Shown here in pieces: positions 37,360 to 46,662 of a stretch of 64,000 nt of DNA. The translations under genes were made by a program, and so were the position numbers. The notes beneath the pieces are model-generated. The model searched no databases and was not told where the DNA came from. It saw only the letters and a program-made list of their open reading frames with translations. The first letter of the stretch is position 1, and every line of letters starts with the position of its first letter. This DNA is from JAPPKS01 sp963667895. Lineage in GTDB: Bacteria; Poribacteria; WGA-4E; PCPOR2b. The stretch lies in contig OZ245030.1 of assembly GCA_965223985.1 (NCBI GenBank), forward strand, positions 3,286,001 to 3,350,000. The letters are read 5' to 3'.

Positions 37360-38059
37360 ATGCAACAACAGAAACGCTGCGCTACGTTGATGGTCTTTTG
37401 ACGAAGGACAAGGAGACGTGGCTCGCGATGAGATTGGCGGGCATGATGGTGTGGTTGAACGTGCTACCTGGACAACTGATGCAAAAGGTGGTGGGTACGC
37501 ACTAGAATTCAGTCCTGCGGACGATACGAAAGTGACTGTCGCTCATTCCAACGACTTCTTCGGCGCCGACGGTTCGTTCACAGTATCGAACTGGGCGAAA
37601 CCGCTGAGCCGAGGTGCAATGATGGATAAATCCGATAAAGTCAACCGAATTCAGTGGTATATCCTTGAGGAGGATCCAGGCTGGCGGTTCCACTGGGGCG
37701 GCGGATCTGGGTTTACTTTTTCGCCCTTTGCGGCCAATTGGGGAGAATGGCATCACTGCGCATGGGTGCACACTGCCTCGGCAAGTACCGCGTACCTTGA
37801 TGGCGTAGCAATTCACACAGAGCCAGATATGGGACCGATTATCCTCACTACGGAGCCGATGTACTTTGGAGACATGGGGATTTTAGCGGCGGGCAATCCC
37901 AAGCAACAGAACTTTGAGGGTGTGTTGGACGAATTCCACATTTGGAATCGAGCCTTATCTGCTGAGGAGATTATGCAATTCCTTCAGGGGGGAGGTACTG
38001 CCGTCTCTCCGAAAGGGAAATTGGCTATTACGTGGGCGGACTTGAAGGCTTCAGATTAA
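37360..38059 (+). pseudogene. LamG-domain protein with deleted signal peptide region
   Basis: The ATG at 37360 has a good ribosome site and starts MQQQKRCATLMV, like the start of the gene at 35335. After 13 codons it stops at TGA 37399-37401. The sequence then continues, in another frame, with FDEGQGDVARDEIGGHDG, which in the paralogues comes after the signal peptide. About 80-90 bases covering the hydrophobic core and LIGYW are missing, and the join is out of frame. The remaining body is intact to the tail AVSPKGKLAITWADLK. A GTG at 37418 could yield a cytoplasmic fragment, but export would be lost. Confidence 0.82.
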
Positions 38060-38435
38060 CCACCACCCGCTCCACGTGTTGAATGCGATCCATGGAGCCT
38101 GTGATGCACCTCCTATATCCGCTTGAAGCTGGATGCGTCGCGGGCTCCATTTCCCGCATGACTTCACCTTAAACAGTCATAAATGGCCGGTTTGTCATTC
38201 TGAACAACAGCGGAGAATTGCATTGCCCCGAGATCGTTGCGCAGTTTGGAATCCCGATTATACCTCAGCTCAGGATGACATCTGAAAATATCATTCGCTC
38301 GTTCAGTCCTCAGACGCATTGACTACGGTTCCGAAGCGCCCGCTGAAAAACGGTGACATTTGAAGCCCCGGCATTGCACCTCACCAATCCTTTTGCTCGG
38401 AATTCTGCTTATTCCAATCAACGCCTGCCTCCTGT
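38060..38435. repeat. Intergenic region with an inverted dispersed repeat
   Basis: TGTCATTCTGA at 38193-38203 and CAGGATGACA at 38271-38280 form inverted ends around about 88 bases. A related unit occurs at 43561-43624. The rest of the interval shows no gene. Confidence 0.5.
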
Positions 38436-40334
38436 ATGCAGAAACGAACCATCCACATTAAACCCATCTGTGCGGTTGCTGTTGGTGCCCTGCTTATTCC
38501 GGTGAACCAGTATTGGTTGATGCGCGCCGAAACCATTTACCCGGGCACATTTTCGACGCTCTTGACCATCTTTTACAACGTGACATTCACGTTGTTTGTG
38601 CTTGTTGCGGCGAACACTGCACTTCGGCGCGTTGCCCCGCGTACCGCGTTTGGCCCGAGCGAACTCTTGATTGTCTTCGTCATGCTTACCGTCGCCACGG
38701 GAATCTTCGGGCACGATCTAATGCTCGTGCTCGTCCAGTCGCTCGCCGGCACCGGCTGGTACGCAACACCAGAAAATGACTGGGCAAACCTATTTCTCCG
38801 CCACCTGCCCTCTTGGCTTCGAATTGACGATGAGGCTGCCCAGGACTATTTTCTCGGAGAGTCCGCCCTTTACTATGAGGCGCACATACGTGCATGGTAC
38901 CGGCCCGTGCTTTACTGGAGCACCTTTATTGTAGTCCTGCTTTTCGTTACCCTCTGCCTTACCGCCGTTGTTCGGCGGCAGTGGACAGAGCACGAGAAGT
39001 TGGCTTACCCCATCATCCAGTTGCCGATCGCGCTCGCAACGGGTAACTCTATTTTGAGGAATCGAATGCTGTGGCTGGGCTTCACCATGGCAGGGACACT
39101 CGATCTGATGAACGGCTTGCACGCGTACATCCCGGTCATCCCGGTGTTTACACCTAGCATGGACATCGGCACCTACATGACGGAGAATCCGTGGACCGCT
39201 GCCCGACCACTAGTGGCATGGATTTATCCTTTCGTCGTGGGATTAGGGTACTTCCTCCCCGTGAATCTGTCGCTGTCGGCTTGGTTTTTCTACCTAATGT
39301 GGAAGGCAGAGTTGGTGTTCCGCGCGGCAATCGGTGTTTGGGAAACACCTGGACCGTTTCGGAGCTACCAGACAGCCGGCTCGTGGATGATTTTGACGGC
39401 AATTGTTGCGTGGACAGGACGTCGGCACTTGAGGGACGTGATTCGGACAGCCATTCGCGGCAAACTGGGCACCGGGGATGAGGGGGAGCCGATGCGGTAC
39501 CGTAGCGCCGTTATCGGTCTGGCAGGCGGTGTGGCGCTACTCGTGGCAATGCTTGTGATGGCAGGGTTGTCAATATGGGTTGGCGCGCTGTTCATTCTGA
39601 TTTATCTGGCATACATGATCGCGATTTGCCGCATTCGAGCGGAGGCGGGTCCGCCATCCCACGGCGGCGAGTTCATGGGCCCCGAACAGGTTCTGCTCAA
39701 CATCTTTGGTCCACGGCGTATAGGACCAAAGAATGTTGCACTGTTTAGTGGGATGTACTGGATGAGTCGTGCCTATCGCAGCGTTCCTGTCGGTCATCAG
39801 CTTGAGGGTTTCAAGACAGCCCAGGTTGCCGGCGGGTCAGGTCGGGTGTTCCTGACGGCAATGGTCATCGCCTCGGTCGTCGGGACGTTCAGTGGCTTTT
39901 GGATCTTCCTTGAAGCGATGTATCGGTATGGAGCGGCGAACGTCCAGCATCAAATAGGGATGGAGCCCTTTCAGCGACTCCAGCCGTGGATCTTAACTCC
40001 AGGGCATCGGAACTATGGGCTCCTGCGGGAGATGGGGATTGGTGCAGTCGTCACGGGAATCCTGATGGTTTTCCATCATCGATATGTTGGATTTCCCTTT
40101 CACCCAGTGGGTTATGCTATCGCAGGCGGATCAGTCATGGAGAAGCGAGCGTGGTTTTCCATTCTGCTCGCATGGGCTATAAAGACGACCATCCTGACGG
40201 TAGGCGGACCGGGACTGTATCGCCGTTTCGTGCCATTCTTCGCCGGTCTCATCCTGGGACAGCACATTGTGGGCGGCTTGTGGACGATTGTCGGCATCGC
40301 GCAAGGAGAGGTCGTCTACCGCTTTTTCCGTTGA
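38436..40334 (+). CDS. Large polytopic membrane protein (DUF6785/DUF6784-like)
   Basis: 632 residues with about 12-14 membrane segments. I recognise the pattern of a family annotated as DUF6785/6784 in planctomycete-like genomes; its function is not established. Conserved-looking soluble stretches include VRRQWTEHEKLAYPIIQLPIA, close to the EKLxYP motif of oligopeptide (OPT) transporters, and CRIRAEAGPPSHGGEFMGPEQ. Transport is thus a reasonable inference, the substrate unknown. The ATG at 38436 lacks a strong ribosome site. It lies upstream of a glycosidase and an amidohydrolase-like gene, which suggests uptake of a breakdown product. Confidence 0.7.
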   Translation: MQKRTIHIKPICAVAVGALLIPVNQYWLMRAETIYPGTFSTLLTIFYNVTFTLFVLVAANTALRRVAPRTAFGPSELLIVFVMLTVATGIFGHDLMLVLVQSLAGTGWYATPENDWANLFLRHLPSWLRIDDEAAQDYFLGESALYYEAHIRAWYRPVLYWSTFIVVLLFVTLCLTAVVRRQWTEHEKLAYPIIQLPIALATGNSILRNRMLWLGFTMAGTLDLMNGLHAYIPVIPVFTPSMDIGTYMTENPWTAARPLVAWIYPFVVGLGYFLPVNLSLSAWFFYLMWKAELVFRAAIGVWETPGPFRSYQTAGSWMILTAIVAWTGRRHLRDVIRTAIRGKLGTGDEGEPMRYRSAVIGLAGGVALLVAMLVMAGLSIWVGALFILIYLAYMIAICRIRAEAGPPSHGGEFMGPEQVLLNIFGPRRIGPKNVALFSGMYWMSRAYRSVPVGHQLEGFKTAQVAGGSGRVFLTAMVIASVVGTFSGFWIFLEAMYRYGAANVQHQIGMEPFQRLQPWILTPGHRNYGLLREMGIGAVVTGILMVFHHRYVGFPFHPVGYAIAGGSVMEKRAWFSILLAWAIKTTILTVGGPGLYRRFVPFFAGLILGQHIVGGLWTIVGIAQGEVVYRFFR

Positions 40335-40499
40335 GAGACTCCATAAGCCAACCGGCTCACAACTGACAAACTCGCATGGAAAGGAAAGTGCAAAACGTGA
40401 AACGAAACTGAGTTTCTGCGAAAAATCTCGGCTTCTGTTGCACCATTCCTAAACATAATCGGGGAAATTTGTGAATCACCCATGTCCGGAGGAAGAATC

Positions 40500-42611
40500 A
40501 TGTTTATCAGCCCGAAAGAGTTAAAACCCATCAGCACCGTTGTGGATGGTTACGAAGTCCATGCTTTCGGTCACATTGACGTTTTCTCGGTCAGTCCAAC
40601 GTACTTTCCGGACCTGTTCATTCAGGTCGGCAACGCTCATCCCGTGAAAAAGATACACCCAAAAAAATCGTGGGAAATCGTAGATCACGTCATTGGGATG
40701 ACACCGAGGCGTTTGCCCAGCGCGGCTATTCGTGGCGTCCAGCTCTACCATAACACATATTTCATTGATGGCGACTGGGACACGGTTGGGTTTGCCGGCA
40801 CGTATCAACACGGTCCAGATACGCAATCGCAAGCGTGGCTGCGTATTCAACTTCCGATAACCTCCCGCATTCAGTCGGTAAAGCTTGTGTCCGCGAAGGG
40901 CGCTCTCGCCTTTCCGGTTCACTTCGAAATTCGAGTTTGTCAGTGGCACAAATTCTCTCATACACGCCAGTGGAAGACGGTGTACCAGGCCGAAGATTCC
41001 ACGGAATACAAACCCGGAATGTATGACTGGCCTCCCAGACCACGATTCAACTACGACACAATCAAGCCCGATACTCCGATTCGCATTGACCTTACCTGGA
41101 GTGAAGGTGGACACGGCGAAAAGGTCGAAGTGCGAGAATGCACCTTTGAGCCAACAGAAGCCCGCGAGGTGTGGATACTCTCGCCTCAAGACTTCCTAAG
41201 CGCCGAAGTCGAGGTAATCGACGAATCCGGTGAAAATATCGCTCTGTTATCGAGGGGAGCCACTGCGTACGTTTCCCGCCCGATTCAGATGTTCTGGGTT
41301 GACGCGAGGACGCATGCGGACATGTGGTCGCTGAACTACGATATGGGGGTGAAGTGGGTGAAAGTGAATTTCTGGCTGGAGCCGCTCAACTGGCAATTCG
41401 TTGAGCGAGAGAAAGGCCGCTATGAAATTGACCCGCTTACAGATGCCGCCATCACCGAAGCAGTAGAATGCGGTGTCAACATCGTGATGTGTCTGGGCGG
41501 TTTATACGGCTTGCCCAATCATCCGGACTACCCAGTGGAAGTTGAGCGCATTGAGGGATTCTGCAACTACGTCCGATTCATGGTCGAGCATTTTAAGAAT
41601 CGGGTGCAATACTACGAGATTTTCAACGAGTACTATGAGCAGCACACGTATTCTCCTGACTCCGGTCCGTATGAGCTAGCCGCAGCCGAGTATGCTAAGT
41701 ACGCGGTGCCTGCTGCAAAGGCCATTAAAGCGGTCTATCCCGAGGCGAAGGTGGTTCTTGTGGGCCCAGATCCCCTCGCATGGGACTTTATCGAGGCAAG
41801 TCTCAATGCCGGTTTGGCCGGCTTGGTGGACGTTATCTCATGGCATCAATATCAGTGGACTATGCCGCCAGAGGTATTGGACCGCCCGAACTACCCGTGG
41901 GTGGGGCCCGAAGTGAAAACCTACGCTGATGCTGTCCGGTATGTCCAGAGAGCCGCTAACGCCTACGGCGTTCACGAGTTTCACAACAATGAAGCCGGCG
42001 CCTACGCCTTTTATTGGGGTGAAGAAAGACCTTCCACGCTTGTCTCGGCGAAGTATCTGGCTCGAACGATGGTATTACACGCGACTCTGAAAGTGCCTAC
42101 TTTCTGGAATCGCACAGATTCTTACTTCCTACAGAGCGGAGCGTCTTCAGCGGGTGACACTTCTTTGTCGGAAGGTGCGTCTGAAGGGTCGCTGCAGCCG
42201 GCCTTTTCCTACTACGTGTGCCGAACACTGTGTGCGTTGATGGACAGTGTGAAGCCAATGGTCCTTGAGATCGCGCTCGTGGCTGACCGGGAAGTAGATG
42301 TGGAGAAGCACGCCTTCCAGTGTCCCGATGGAGATCTTCTTCTTGCCATGTGGATACTAGATGTCGGCGCCGACGACTACCCGGCTGTTGAAGCAGCGCT
42401 CTCCGTTGCCGCAACCGCTGCTGAGGTCGTCGGCTACGAGTTGCTCAACGGACAGGAGCAGCCGCTCGACTTCACTCATGCAGGGGGAGCGCTGGAAATA
42501 AACGGGCTGTTAATCCGGGACTATCCTTTATTGATTCGCTTGAGCAAACACAAAAACTCTAATAGTCAACAAGATGATAGCTCCGTCTCCCCACTTAATC
42601 TTTCCTCTTAG
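40500..42611 (+). CDS. Glycoside hydrolase of clan GH-A type
   Basis: 703 residues; the ATG at 40500 is set by CCGGAGG 7 bases upstream. No signal peptide is visible, so it may act in the cytoplasm. The N-terminal 250 residues look like a beta-sandwich. A TIM barrel follows from about residue 265 (MFWVDARTHADMWSLNYDMGVKW). The putative acid/base is Glu377 in YYEIFNEYYEQ, the Asn-Glu pair of clan GH-A. The nucleophile is Glu493 or Glu498 in VHEFHNNEAGAY. A small C-terminal beta domain ends the chain. The fold resembles GH39/GH5-like xylosidases, but specificity is open. Neighbours suggest polysaccharide use. Confidence 0.75.
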   Translation: MFISPKELKPISTVVDGYEVHAFGHIDVFSVSPTYFPDLFIQVGNAHPVKKIHPKKSWEIVDHVIGMTPRRLPSAAIRGVQLYHNTYFIDGDWDTVGFAGTYQHGPDTQSQAWLRIQLPITSRIQSVKLVSAKGALAFPVHFEIRVCQWHKFSHTRQWKTVYQAEDSTEYKPGMYDWPPRPRFNYDTIKPDTPIRIDLTWSEGGHGEKVEVRECTFEPTEAREVWILSPQDFLSAEVEVIDESGENIALLSRGATAYVSRPIQMFWVDARTHADMWSLNYDMGVKWVKVNFWLEPLNWQFVEREKGRYEIDPLTDAAITEAVECGVNIVMCLGGLYGLPNHPDYPVEVERIEGFCNYVRFMVEHFKNRVQYYEIFNEYYEQHTYSPDSGPYELAAAEYAKYAVPAAKAIKAVYPEAKVVLVGPDPLAWDFIEASLNAGLAGLVDVISWHQYQWTMPPEVLDRPNYPWVGPEVKTYADAVRYVQRAANAYGVHEFHNNEAGAYAFYWGEERPSTLVSAKYLARTMVLHATLKVPTFWNRTDSYFLQSGASSAGDTSLSEGASEGSLQPAFSYYVCRTLCALMDSVKPMVLEIALVADREVDVEKHAFQCPDGDLLLAMWILDVGADDYPAVEAALSVAATAAEVVGYELLNGQEQPLDFTHAGGALEINGLLIRDYPLLIRLSKHKNSNSQQDDSSVSPLNLSS

Positions 42612-42680
42612 GGGGGCAGACACAGAAGGGAGATGGATAAGGCCACCGTATTCTGAGCATACTAAAGGAGGTACTGTCAG

Positions 42681-43532
42681 ATGATTATTGATATGCGGCT
42701 ACGGCCGCCTTGGAAGAGCATTCCGACTCTGGCCGTTTACAATTTCCCGCCGGGCGGTTATGCGCCAGAGATCAAAGGGGCAAAGCGGCCACGCTCGGCC
42801 ACAGAACGCTCGATGGACCTACTCTTGCAGGAGATGGATGAAGCAGAAATTCGGTGGGGTGTCGTCATGGGTCGGCTGGCGGATGAGCAGTACGGCACGA
42901 TTGAAAACGAGGATATTTATGAACTGGTGGAGGCATACCAGAACCGTTTCGTGGGATTCCCCGCGGTGGATAGTGTGCGTCCACGAGAGTCCCTTGACGA
43001 GCTACACCGGGTCGCCAAGCATCCTCAGATGCCGGGGGTTCACTTGGAACCCATGGGAGCAGCGCCAGCTCGCCGAGCAGATGACGGTGTGTATTATCCT
43101 CTCTATGCAGAGGCAGAACGCCTGGAGGTCATTGTGGCAATTTCGGGCGGGGGTCTCATGGGCCCCGACTTTACCTATGTTGACCCCATCGCCATTCAAC
43201 GTGTCGCCAGGGACTTCCCCGCACTCACGCTGATCATGTGTCATGGGGGATGGCCTTGGGTCCATCAGGCAATTGCGGTTGCGTACTCTTGCCCCAACGT
43301 ATATGTGTCGCCGGATATGTATATGATTTATCCTGAGATTCCCGGCGGGCTGGAGTATGTCCGCGCGGCGAACCTGTTGCTAGAAGATCGCATCGTGTTT
43401 GGAACAGCGTATCCGACACGACCGCTCCCAGAAAGTGTGGAGGACTTCCATCGACTTCCCTTCCGAGACGACCAGGTAAAGCACAAAGTGCTGTATGCTA
43501 CTGCGGCACGCCTTCTTGGACTGGAGGATTAG
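42681..43532 (+). CDS. Amidohydrolase-2-like protein lacking usual metal ligands
   Basis: 283 residues of a TIM-barrel metal-dependent hydrolase (amidohydro-2, ACMSD-like). The start MIIDMRLRPPWKSIP shows the group that has arginine where the HxH metal pair normally lies. LIMCHGGWPWVHQAIAVA keeps the later histidine region, whereas the usual GSDWP aspartate appears as FGTAYPTRP. With three ligands altered, a hydrolytic role is doubtful; a decarboxylase, lyase or binding role is possible. AAAGGAGGTAC precedes the ATG. It directly follows the glycosidase and may work on its product. Confidence 0.75.
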   Translation: MIIDMRLRPPWKSIPTLAVYNFPPGGYAPEIKGAKRPRSATERSMDLLLQEMDEAEIRWGVVMGRLADEQYGTIENEDIYELVEAYQNRFVGFPAVDSVRPRESLDELHRVAKHPQMPGVHLEPMGAAPARRADDGVYYPLYAEAERLEVIVAISGGGLMGPDFTYVDPIAIQRVARDFPALTLIMCHGGWPWVHQAIAVAYSCPNVYVSPDMYMIYPEIPGGLEYVRAANLLLEDRIVFGTAYPTRPLPESVEDFHRLPFRDDQVKHKVLYATAARLLGLED

Positions 43533-43560
43533 TTGTGTGTAAAATAAATCCTGACACATT

Positions 43561-43624
43561 GTCATTCTGAGCCGCATGCGAAGAATCTCGCCCTTGAGAT
43601 GCTTCGCTACACTCGGCATGACAT
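43561..43624. repeat. Short imperfect inverted repeat (GTCATTCTGAG family)
   Basis: GTCATTCTGAG at the left and GGCATGACA at the right face each other, with GAAGAATCTCGC and GAGATGCTTCGC pairing inside. It resembles the unit at 38193-38280. It encodes nothing. Confidence 0.5.
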
Positions 43625-43828
43625 GGTAAGTGAGCAGCCCCGATAGATTGGGATTCAAAGCAACTTTCTCGCTTCAAGCGGGCTGGTAGCTCCGGGATTC
43701 TCGCGTAGCGGGCTCGCCTCACTTTACTATCGATCCTATGCAACAACGTCCACAAGAGTCAATCCGGAAAATTCTTCCGAATGGTTCAAACCTTCGGAGG
43801 GTTTATCCGCTTTCCTGGAGGAAAAAAC

Positions 43829-44623
43829 ATGCAAGGGAAAGGCATGAATCACCGGCAATCTACATTCGCTCTCTACGTGCTGATTGCGCTGGCATATGGG
43901 CCCGGCGGGACTGCGCTGACAGCAGCCGATTTTGAAATGGGGCTTGTCCTCTACTACCCATTCGAGGGCAGTGGCGAGGACCAGATTACAGATAGGAGCG
44001 GAAAACAAAACCACGGCGTCTTCAAGGGCGCAGTGCGAACAAAGGATGGTAAATTCGGGAAAGCGCTCGAATTTGCCACGCATCACGACGGGGCGGAAAT
44101 TCCCGATTCGCCCAGCTTACTCGTTGAAAACAAGGGCGACGGCTTTACGGTGTCCTTCTGGGTCTACCCGATTGAATGGAACGTCGGCGGCAACGCTGAA
44201 AACAGAGCAGTGTACCGGCACATGCAATATAATGTCGATTTCTTCCGTGGCGGGGGGCGGTTCCACGTCCAAAAGAACAACGCCTGGCCCGGAATCAATG
44301 GGGCGCCGGCGATGCCCTTGGAGGAGTGGGTTCTGGTCAGCGCAACCTGGTCGCCGAAAAAGGGCTTCACGCTCTACCGTGACGGACTTGAGATTGCAGC
44401 CCACCCCGGTATCCGCGGAGAGATTGATGAGAACCGGCAGTGGACCGCTCTCGGGTTCTTTTCGCCTCACGAGGCGTACGTAGGGAGAATGGATGACTTA
44501 CGCATCTACAACCGTCTGCTCAATGAGGACGAAGTGGAGGAACTGTTTGAATATGAACCACTTCAGGCTGTTTCGCCCGAAGGGTCGCTTGCCACGATAT
44601 GGGGAACTGTCAAGAAAAATTGA
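43829..44623 (+). CDS. Secreted LamG-domain protein, third copy type
   Basis: 264 residues from the ATG at 43829 (GGAGGAAAAAAC before it). Signal peptide ALYVLIALAYGPGGTALTAA, then GLVLYYPFEGSGEDQITDRSG, FTVSFWVYPIEWN, HVQKNNAWPGINGAPAMPLE and YVGRMDDLRIYNR, ending with the tail AVSPEGSLATIWGTVK. It is the intact paralogue of the broken gene at 34427, 9 kb away, and shows where that copy lost its frame. An earlier ATG at 43781 is in frame but precedes the ribosome site. Confidence 0.88.
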   Translation: MQGKGMNHRQSTFALYVLIALAYGPGGTALTAADFEMGLVLYYPFEGSGEDQITDRSGKQNHGVFKGAVRTKDGKFGKALEFATHHDGAEIPDSPSLLVENKGDGFTVSFWVYPIEWNVGGNAENRAVYRHMQYNVDFFRGGGRFHVQKNNAWPGINGAPAMPLEEWVLVSATWSPKKGFTLYRDGLEIAAHPGIRGEIDENRQWTALGFFSPHEAYVGRMDDLRIYNRLLNEDEVEELFEYEPLQAVSPEGSLATIWGTVKKN

Positions 44624-44697
44624 AGTTGACAATTGAAGCCTGCCCTCATGAACACGGTCATCTTGGTATTCCGATTGCTGCCGGCGCGATTGGATGG

Positions 44698-44812
44698 CAA
44701 AGAAATCGAGGACAGGAGCAGAGGACGGCTGGTAATGGCGCAGTCCAGACAGAGAAGGGGAAATTCACGCGAATGAGCAGGCTCTGGGCTTCGAAATTCC
44801 TATGGCGCAACT
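44698..44812 (+). pseudogene. Small remnant of another LamG gene
   Basis: Directly after the gene at 43829, this piece gives KEIEDRSRG and, in another frame, GAVQTEKGKFT then LGFEIP, aligned with DQITDRSGKQ, GAVRTKDGKFGKALEF of the intact copy. Frame changes and missing parts make it non-coding. It adds a further member to the array. Confidence 0.65.
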
Positions 44813-45237
44813 GCTGTTGGGTTTTCGGTGCCTAAGAATAACATGTAAATCTTTCCTTAAGAGGAGGTCCTCGCTGTCGAAGCCGCATTGTGTTTATGCT
44901 ATTGTTTCAACACCCTTGAAGGATGCAGCCGTGTTCCGCGTCGTCAATTAGCAGTCTGGTGGTCTGAACAGATTAACGGATGTTTTTTCCTTTGTACACA
45001 ATATGTTTGGTAATCTTGTTTTAGAGCCTTTAAGGGTGTGTTGCTTGTTACGGGTCAATCTCATTGCGAACACCTTTTACTTCGGTGGGGATTTTGTTTT
45101 CGAGTCTTCCCTCACGTAAGATTGTCCTTCAGCATCACGGCGATGTATTTTATCGCTACGCCGCATATTACATTTGAATGGGGAGTTAAATTCGACATTC
45201 GAAGCTAATTCCATCTGCCCTGGGTGACGTTGACCGT
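44813..45237. other. Intergenic region, nothing recognised
   Basis: About 420 bases downstream of the LamG remnant without a supported gene, repeat or RNA. Confidence 0.35.
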
Positions 45238-45444
45238 ATGGAGTGCACAGCCCGTGATGAGCTTATTGCCGCAGCGGAGCAACTCAGCGCTATCGCCGAA
45301 AGCATTCAACGTCCGGCGGTTCAATTGACAGTTCTCGCATCTATAGGAAGCCTTGAGACAGGGGAGTTGAAGCTCACTGCCAAGAACATCCCGGATATCG
45401 GTAAGGGGCATGGATTGAAGTTTCAAATGAAACCTGTGGCTTAG
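45238..45444 (+). CDS. Short unassigned ORF, possibly a gene fragment
   Basis: A 68-residue frame (ATG at 45238) with plausible composition and the ending IPDIGKGHGLKFQMKPVA. There is no clear ribosome site and I do not recognise a family. It lies just before a truncated TIM-barrel gene and could be a remnant of another protein's C-terminus. Confidence 0.25.
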   Translation: MECTARDELIAAAEQLSAIAESIQRPAVQLTVLASIGSLETGELKLTAKNIPDIGKGHGLKFQMKPVA

Positions 45445-45468
45445 GCACCTATCCATTCCCTCTCCTAA

Positions 45469-45771
45469 AGTCTACACGTAATTGAAGAAGCCAGCCGGGA
45501 CAACATGATGATGGTGATTGATTATGGTCAGTTTTACCCGGGCGGAGCATCGACGCCTGATGACGTGGAAAAGTTGGACAGTTCAATGATTTACTTTGCC
45601 CATTTCCGCGATGACATTGCACACAAGGAAGGCGCGGTATGGAATGAAGTTGAACTCAGAGACTTCCTTCCGGGAAACGGTGAGATCCCAATTCAGGAAC
45701 AGGTGGACGCGGTGCGCTCGACGGGGTTTAATGGAATCCGATCATATGAACTTCTGAGTCTCAGTCACTAG
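45469..45771 (+). pseudogene. C-terminal fragment of a sugar isomerase/epimerase TIM-barrel protein
   Basis: The frame is open after TAA at 45466 and reads VIEEASRDNMMMVIDYGQFYPGG, then MIYFAHFRDDIAHK, then FLPGNGEIPIQEQVDAVRSTGFNGIRSYELLS. This is the last third of a xylose-isomerase-like (AP endonuclease 2) barrel: the strand with aspartate, the H-x-R-D metal strand and the final glutamate strand. The N-terminal two thirds are missing. It is a decayed gene, perhaps once part of the sugar-use set at 38-43 kb. Confidence 0.7.
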
Positions 45772-45863
45772 GCATAGAATCCCTGAGAGTTAACTCGGGA
45801 ATAGAAGCGTCGCTTGGAATTTCGTACTTCTTGATAGGGGTGACTCCCCATACTCAATTAATT

Positions 45864-46361
45864 ATGAAAGACGTCTATATCAGTTTTGGATCTAACATCG
45901 GAGATCGCTTTATTCACATTAATCAGGCGTTACACCTGCTGCTAGAAGCAGACGGTGTAACGCGGATACAATTGTCCTCCCTCTATGAGACTGAGCCTGT
46001 CGGAGATAAGAATCAGGATTGGTTTCTTAACGGCGTCCTCGGCATTGAAACACACCTATTACCCCACGCGTTATTGGATTTATTCAAGACAATTGAAAAG
46101 CGAATTGGACGAGAGCATCGGTCCCGCTGGGGCCCCAGAGAGATCGATCTGGATCTCTTAATCCTTGGCAACCAATGTGTTGACATGCCCAACTTGACAG
46201 TGCCGCATCCTGAAATGCACCGCCGCCGTTTTGTGTTAGTTCCTTTCGTCGAAATCGCGCCGGATGTGGTGCACCCTATCCTTGCGAAAACAGTCCATAC
46301 CCTACTATCTGAACTGACAGATGCGGAGGTTGTTCGACGTGCAGCGCCGCCGCCCATCTAA
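45864..46361 (+). CDS. folK: 6-hydroxymethyl-7,8-dihydropterin pyrophosphokinase
   Basis: FolK transfers pyrophosphate from ATP to hydroxymethyl-dihydropterin in folate synthesis. From the ATG at 45864 there are 165 residues. Signature elements are VYISFGSNIGDR, YETEPVGDKNQDWFLNGV, and RWGPREIDLDLLILG with the two metal-binding aspartates, followed by VPHPEMHRRRFVLVPFVEIAP. A TTG at 45831 would add 11 residues. Other folate genes are not nearby. Confidence 0.95.
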   Translation: MKDVYISFGSNIGDRFIHINQALHLLLEADGVTRIQLSSLYETEPVGDKNQDWFLNGVLGIETHLLPHALLDLFKTIEKRIGREHRSRWGPREIDLDLLILGNQCVDMPNLTVPHPEMHRRRFVLVPFVEIAPDVVHPILAKTVHTLLSELTDAEVVRRAAPPPI

Positions 46362-46610
46362 TTCTTAATGTGAAGGACTTCAGTGAGAGTGCCATATTAC
46401 CCCCAATTGCGCTATTCATCGAGAGCAATCGAACGGGTTTCTGGGGGTTGACAATCCACTTCACGAAGCCGGAAGGGACATACTGCCGCATTTTGCGGAT
46501 TTGGAAAAGAACCCTGAAAATTTCTCAAACCTAAATAGCATGTTGGCGCCGGTCGGTATATACACGCTGGATAATGAGGTATGGTCATGTATATAAAGAA
46601 ATGTGAAGAC
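46362..46610. other. Convergent intergenic region between folK and the rrn terminator
   Basis: About 250 bases. No gene is supported; small frames on both strands lack ribosome sites. Confidence 0.35.
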
Positions 46611-46652
46611 AAAAAAAGCCTGTATTATACGAGAATCCGCACAATACAGGCT
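46611..46652 (-). terminator. Intrinsic terminator of the rRNA operon
   Basis: On the minus strand AGCCTGTATT (46652-46643) pairs perfectly with AATACAGGCT (46626-46617), followed by a run of seven T (46617-46611). It lies about ten bases after the 5S gene. Confidence 0.92.
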
Positions 46653-46662
46653 ACATAAAAAC

